The notes under the pieces: model-generated
Seen by the model: only the letters and a program-made list of their open reading frames with translations
Database searches by the model: none
Told to the model about the DNA's origin: nothing
In this document: one piece after another, positions 60,974 through 64,000 of the stretch
How the letters are laid out: the number at the start of each line of letters is the position of its first letter
Numbering within the stretch: position 1 is the stretch's first letter
Translations under genes and position numbers: made by a program
From: Maribacter huludaoensis
Lineage (GTDB): Bacteria; Bacteroidota; Bacteroidia; Flavobacteriales; Flavobacteriaceae
Assembly (NCBI RefSeq): GCF_029350945.1
Contig: NZ_JARKMS010000002.1
Coordinates: forward strand, 763,376 to 827,375
DNA length: 64,000 nucleotides
Direction of reading: 5' to 3'

Positions 60974-61007
60974 AAAAACCCTGCAAATTTTAATTTGCAG
61001 GGTTTTT
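60974..61007 (-). terminator. Terminator of the tRNA-Arg gene
   Basis: A 10-bp stem (CCCTGCAAAT/ATTTGCAGGG, loop of four) is extended by flanking A/T pairs that give a T6 run on the minus strand, 14 bases after the tRNA 3' end. Confidence 0.85.
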
Positions 61008-61015
61008 ATTTTCAG

Positions 61016-61089
61016 TGACCTCGACAGGATTCAAACCTGTAACCTCTTGAGCCGTAATCAAGTGCGCTATTCAGTTGCGCCACGAGGCC
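61016..61089 (-). tRNA. tRNA-Arg (anticodon ACG)
   Basis: The 74-base cloverleaf has acceptor stem GGCCTCG/CGAGGTC (one G-U), a D arm with GCGC stems, an anticodon stem CTTGA/TCAAG with loop TTACGGC (anticodon ACG), and a T arm with GGTTTGAATCC. Discriminator A is followed by CTG, so CCA is not encoded. ACG would be edited to ICG to read CGU/CGC/CGA. Confidence 0.95.
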
Positions 61090-61115
61090 TTTTTAATTTT
61101 TCCCTTAACGGGGTG

Positions 61116-61147
61116 CAAATATATTTCTTTTTACATTTACCACAAAA
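61116..61147 (-). promoter_or_regulatory. Promoter of tRNA-Arg
   Basis: TTTTG, a 19-bp spacer and TATATTTG (61123-61116) are an exact match to the Bacteroidota TTTG/TAnnTTTG promoter, 26 bases before the mature tRNA 5' end. Confidence 0.8.
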
Positions 61148-61165
61148 TAAAGAACATAATATTAA

Positions 61166-61678
61166 ATGGATTTTAAAAGCTTTATTAGAGATGTGCCAGA
61201 TTTTCCTAAAGAAGGAATCATTTTTAAGGACATAACCTTATTACTTCAAAACCCTAAGGCACTTAATGAAACTGCAAATGCTTTATATGATTTGCTTGAT
61301 GGCCAAAATATTAACAAAGTCGTTGCAATGGAAAGCAGGGGATTTGTTTTTGGTCCTTTGTTGGCTCAAAAGCTTGGTGCAGGATTTGTACCTGTGCGCA
61401 AACCAGGTAAGTTGCCATCTGCTACTTTAAGTGAGACTTATAATTTAGAATATGGTACAAATACTTTAGAAATTCATACGGACAGTATACAAAAAGGTGA
61501 CAAGGTATTGGTGCATGATGATGTGCTGGCAACCGGTGGTACCGCTAAAGCTACTTGTAATTTAATAGAAAGGCTAGGCGGGGAAATTGTACAATGTAAT
61601 TTTTTAATAGAACTTACCTTTTTAAAAGGCAGCTCTAAAATAAATGAGTACGCAATAAAATCTTTGGTCAAATATTAA
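61166..61678 (+). CDS. apt: Adenine phosphoribosyltransferase
   Basis: The 170-residue cytoplasmic enzyme converts adenine plus PRPP to AMP (purine salvage). MDFKSFIRDVPDFPKEGIIFKDIT is the usual APRT start, AMESRGFVFG forms the purine side, PVRKPGKLP the flexible loop, and VLVHDDVLATGGTAKAT is the PRPP-binding motif. Length is typical. A TTG start upstream in another frame is a shadow. Its stop codon overlaps the stop of the small convergent gene on the other strand. Confidence 0.97.
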   Translation: MDFKSFIRDVPDFPKEGIIFKDITLLLQNPKALNETANALYDLLDGQNINKVVAMESRGFVFGPLLAQKLGAGFVPVRKPGKLPSATLSETYNLEYGTNTLEIHTDSIQKGDKVLVHDDVLATGGTAKATCNLIERLGGEIVQCNFLIELTFLKGSSKINEYAIKSLVKY

Positions 61679-61827
61679 TCTAATGCTTTTTTGGTGATAA
61701 AATAGCGCCAGCCAATAAGAGCTAATTGTAGTTTGCTAGCTTTAGATAAATCTAACTGCTGTTTACTGAAAGAAGGTAAGATAGCTTTGTTCAGCTTCGC
61801 TATTAATTTGTAGAACTTCTTTTTCAA
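61675..61827 (-). CDS. Small conserved-looking flavobacterial protein, 50 residues, TTG start
   Basis: A 50-codon frame starts at TTG with LKKKFYKLIAKLNKAILPS, followed by a LDLSKASKLQ block and ending GWRYFITKKALD. It has the look of a short protein often seen in Flavobacteriia (sometimes labelled as SsrA-binding-like without evidence). No in-frame ATG exists before the upstream TGA; a GTG eight codons earlier is the alternative start. The stop overlaps the apt stop. Function is unknown. It is basic and probably cytoplasmic or membrane-peripheral. Confidence 0.6.
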   Translation of the reverse strand: MKKKFYKLIAKLNKAILPSFSKQQLDLSKASKLQLALIGWRYFITKKALD

Positions 61828-62407
61828 TTTTACTTTTTTATAAAAATACACAAATAACTTAACGCGTGATCAAGTCGTTAAGTTCGCATATGTATTTGGA
61901 CAAAAAAGTCTAATGATAGATTAAGGTTACGATTATACTCAATATTAAGACAACAAGCAGTTTTATAATAGATATCATGTGTTAAGGTTTTAGTGGTTCG
62001 TACTTTTGTTTGATTGTTTTTGAAAGATATCATTGTAGTCGTGTTCTGACAAATGAAATCTGTTAAAATAATGCATTTGACTGCTAATGTGTAAGTGTTT
62101 CAATGCTATGTGTTATAATTGATAATCCTTTGTCTATAAATTTGTTTGATTATGTAAGTTTGTATGGTGTTTTAGATAGTGGTATGTTATTAATGAAGGC
62201 TGTTTTTGAACATAATATGAAAACTGTAGACTAAAAAAATAAAGAAATAGAAGGAAAATTAGCATTCCGTTCTACTTTAAAAAAAATATTCACTTTTTTA
62301 AGGAATCTAGAATCAATGTATGGTTAGTGATAATTTATGATTGCATATGATATCAATTGTCATATGTTGTCACATATGTTCTGTATATATTTGCCAAAAT
62401 TCATTTC
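61828..62407. other. Intergenic region before the antiporter gene
   Basis: This roughly 580-bp AT-rich stretch holds a 7-bp inverted repeat (CTTAACG/CGTTAAG, about 61858-61882), a possible 22-codon membrane-peptide frame (see findings) and the antiporter promoter at its right end. Nothing else is supportable. Confidence 0.5.
62367..62393 (+). promoter_or_regulatory. Promoter deciding the antiporter start
   Basis: TTG (62367-62369) and TATATTTG (62386-62393, exact TAnnTTTG) with a 16-bp spacer place transcription start near 62400. This excludes the upstream TTG start (62357), which would lie inside the promoter. Confidence 0.65.
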
Positions 62408-63346
62408 ATGCAAGATTTCTTATTTATTGTTGGAGGGTTAGTATTGCTCATAGCAGGTGGTAACTGGCTGTTAAAAGCTGCGGTCGATTTATCATTAAAA
62501 CTTAAAATTCCCAAAATAGTTATAGGAATGACGGTGGTGTCCTTTGCTACATCTGCCCCGGAGTTAATTGTAAGTATCAATGCCGCTTTAGATGGTTTTC
62601 CTGATTTAGCTCTTGGTAATGTAGTTGGCTCAAATATCGCCAATCTAGGTCTGGTGTTGGCTATTACTATTTTGCTAAGTCCTATAGATGTTAGTAAGAG
62701 TTTTTACACTACAGATTGGCCTGTAATGATGATAGCTTCTTTATTGTTCTTCTTCTTTATTTATTTTGATGGAGAAATTCAGCAGTATGAAGGTATTGTT
62801 ATGGTGGTGTTTCTGTTTTTGTTCTTAGTATATCTATTGCGTTTTCAAAAGCCAGCTGTAATAGATGAAGAGGATGAGCCAGATGTTATTTTGCCAACCT
62901 ATAAGACCGCATTGTTTTTAGGATTGGGGGGCGGAGCGCTATGGGGTGGTTCTGAGTTGTTAATTAATGGGGCTGTTGGTTTGGCTACCTTATTTGGTGT
63001 TAGTGAGCGTGTAATAGCAATTACGATAGTTTCCGTAGGTACCAGTATTCCTGAACTGGCGGCATCTATAATTGCGGTAATAAAAAAGGAAAAAGCTATT
63101 TCATTGGGAAACCTTATAGGTTCTAATATTTTCAATATTCTTGCGGTATTAGGTATAACCTCTATTATTACCCCAATATCCGTAATGGACGAAGGTCTTT
63201 TAACAAATGATATTTTTTGGATGTTAGGCATATCTTTCCTTATTCTTCCGTTGGTCTTTATTCCAAAGGGATTGCGATTGGGTTGGAGGGATGGCCTAAT
63301 CTTGGTAAGTGTTTATTTAGCCTTTATATATGTGACTATTGGATAG
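62408..63346 (+). CDS. Calcium/sodium antiporter (CaCA superfamily, YrbG-like)
   Basis: The 312-residue membrane protein starts MQDFLFIVGG. It has the two inverted alpha-repeats of cation/Ca2+ exchangers: SFATSAPELIVSINAAL with GNVVGSNIANLG (about 40-75), and SVGTSIPELAASIIAV with GNLIGSNIFNILAV (about 215-255). The acidic Glu of each APEL/IPEL is the ion ligand. It would export Ca2+ in exchange for Na+ across the inner membrane. An acidic loop (DEEDEPD) separates the halves. It is monocistronic, with a bidirectional terminator after it. Confidence 0.92.
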   Translation: MQDFLFIVGGLVLLIAGGNWLLKAAVDLSLKLKIPKIVIGMTVVSFATSAPELIVSINAALDGFPDLALGNVVGSNIANLGLVLAITILLSPIDVSKSFYTTDWPVMMIASLLFFFFIYFDGEIQQYEGIVMVVFLFLFLVYLLRFQKPAVIDEEDEPDVILPTYKTALFLGLGGGALWGGSELLINGAVGLATLFGVSERVIAITIVSVGTSIPELAASIIAVIKKEKAISLGNLIGSNIFNILAVLGITSIITPISVMDEGLLTNDIFWMLGISFLILPLVFIPKGLRLGWRDGLILVSVYLAFIYVTIG

Positions 63347-63373
63347 GCATGGTAATTTAAAATTTATAAATAA

Positions 63374-63404
63374 AAAACGCCTTGAATATATTTCAAGGCG
63401 TTTT
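63374..63404. terminator. Bidirectional terminator between antiporter and glutamine synthetase
   Basis: A 13-bp perfect stem (AAAACGCCTTGAA/TTCAAGGCGTTTT) with loop TATAT supplies T runs on both strands between two convergent genes. Confidence 0.88.
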
Positions 63405-63430
63405 AGTATAATCAACAATTAATTTGGTAC

Positions 63431-64000
63431 TTAGATTTTTGCAGACTTAACTGTCTTGATAATTCTAGCTGCAATTTTGTATGGATCACCGTTAGAAGCT
63501 GGTCTTCTATCTTCTAGCCATCCTTTATATCCTTTTTCAACAGCAATCAATGGAATACGGATAGATGCACCTCTATCTGAGATACCCCATGAGAAATCAT
63601 TAATTGAAGCTGTTTCATGTAAGCCTGTTAAACGTTGGTCGTTAAATTCACCATAAACAGCAATATGTTCTTTTACGTATGGTCTAAAAGACTCACAGAT
63701 TGCAGCATAAACTTCTTTACTACCACTAGTTCTTAATGCAGTGTTAGAGAAGTTGGCGTGCATACCTGATCCATTCCAATCCATATCTTTTCCTAATGGC
63801 TTTGGGTGGTAATCTATGTAGTAACCATATTTTTCAGTTAATCTGTCAAGTAAATATCTAGCGATCCAGATTTCATCACCTGCTTTCTTAGCCCCTTTTG
63901 CAAACAATTGAAACTCCCATTGTCCAGAAGCAACTTCTTGGTTAATACCTTCAAAGTTTAGACCGGCGTCTATACATAGATCGGCGTGCTCTTCAACTAA
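63431..64000 (-). CDS. Glutamine synthetase, type-II-like, partial (N-terminus beyond window)
   Basis: The frame is open to the right window edge. The visible 189 codons begin LVEEHADLCIDAG, then GINQEVASGQWEFQ, and include DMDWNGSGMHANFS (ATP/glutamate site), GLHETASINDFSWG and RGASIRIP before the C-terminus. These are hallmark catalytic segments of the short, eukaryote-like GSII form found in Bacteroidota (about 340 residues). It condenses ammonia with glutamate using ATP. The N-terminal beta-grasp domain is outside. Confidence 0.95.
   Translation of the reverse strand, partial: LVEEHADLCIDAGLNFEGINQEVASGQWEFQLFAKGAKKAGDEIWIARYLLDRLTEKYGYYIDYHPKPLGKDMDWNGSGMHANFSNTALRTSGSKEVYAAICESFRPYVKEHIAVYGEFNDQRLTGLHETASINDFSWGISDRGASIRIPLIAVEKGYKGWLEDRRPASNGDPYKIAARIIKTVKSAKI

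Larger units (their letters stand above)
60662..61015. other. Intergenic region between the potassium transporter and tRNA-Arg
   Basis: It holds the transporter promoter on the left and the tRNA terminator on the right. The stretch between (about 60720-60970) is AT-rich, with nothing I can support. Confidence 0.5.

Noticed and set aside
61016..61089. tRNA-Arg as an integration site for a mobile PUL island
   Set aside because: No integrase, transposase or duplicated tRNA 3' end is visible in the window, and the potassium transporter gene lies between the tRNA and the PUL.
61858..61882. CTTAACG/CGTTAAG inverted repeat
   Set aside because: A 7-bp stem with an 11-base loop and no T run; neither a convincing terminator nor a known operator.

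Overview
The window comes from a marine member of the Bacteroidota, most likely Flavobacteriaceae. The evidence is one SusC/SusD pair, a type IX secretion (T9SS) sorting domain, TAnnTTTG-type -7 promoter boxes, AT-rich DNA and flavobacterial housekeeping genes at the right edge. I cannot name the species from sequence alone.

From the left edge to about 59.1 kb lies one very large polysaccharide utilization locus (PUL), which runs off the left end. It encodes a SusCD importer (47.7-52.4 kb), nine S1-type sulfatases, and up to five alpha-L-rhamnosidase candidates (two GH78, one sulfatase-GH78 fusion, one GH106, one GH106-like). It also has a GH3, a GH5-like enzyme, two heparinase II/III-like proteins (one cut by the window edge), a Cys-rich (alpha/alpha)-toroid lyase candidate, and a secreted multimodular protein that I read as a PL28-like ulvan lyase. 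Rhamnosidases plus sulfatases plus lyases point to ulvan or another sulfated rhamnan from green algae. That substrate is an inference.

Two less usual sets sit inside the PUL. One is a Planctomycete-like trio (cytochrome c/DUF1549/DUF1553, DUF1501, beta-propeller; 11.0-16.4 kb). The other is a set of a double DUF1080 protein, a Tat-exported Gfo/Idh/MocA oxidoreductase, ThuA and a DUF1593-like protein (33.9-39.9 kb), which suggests oxidative 3-keto-sugar chemistry.

Transcription units inferred from spacing: (A) 58984 to 52765, lyase candidate-GH78-sulfatase; (B) 52360 to 46162, SusC-SusD-(terminator)-GH5; (C) 44077 to 40559, sulfatase-GH78 fusion; (D) 36946 to 24595, DUF1593-ThuA-heparinase-sulfatase-GH106-like-sulfatase-sulfatase; (E) 24467 to 16597, GH106 and three sulfatases; (F) 16384 to 10967, the Planctomycete-like trio; (G) 7195 to beyond base 1, GH78-lipoprotein-GH3-heparinase; and on the + strand (H) the PL28-like gene, (I) DUF1080-oxidoreductase and (J) one sulfatase.

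The most striking signal is non-coding. Units A-I each begin with a copy of an 18-bp element, consensus TCAGTACAGTACAGGATG in the gene's orientation, placed 20 bp (once 19 bp) upstream of a TAnnTT(T/G/A)-type -7 box. This looks like the binding site of one PUL-wide activator. No regulator gene is visible in the window. Only unit J lacks the element.

From about 59.3 kb to the end are ordinary chromosomal genes: a TrkH/KtrB potassium transporter, tRNA-Arg(ACG), apt, a 50-codon conserved-looking small gene with a TTG start, a Ca2+/Na+ antiporter and a partial type-II-like glutamine synthetase. A broken VOC/glyoxalase-like pseudogene sits at 39.9-40.4 kb.
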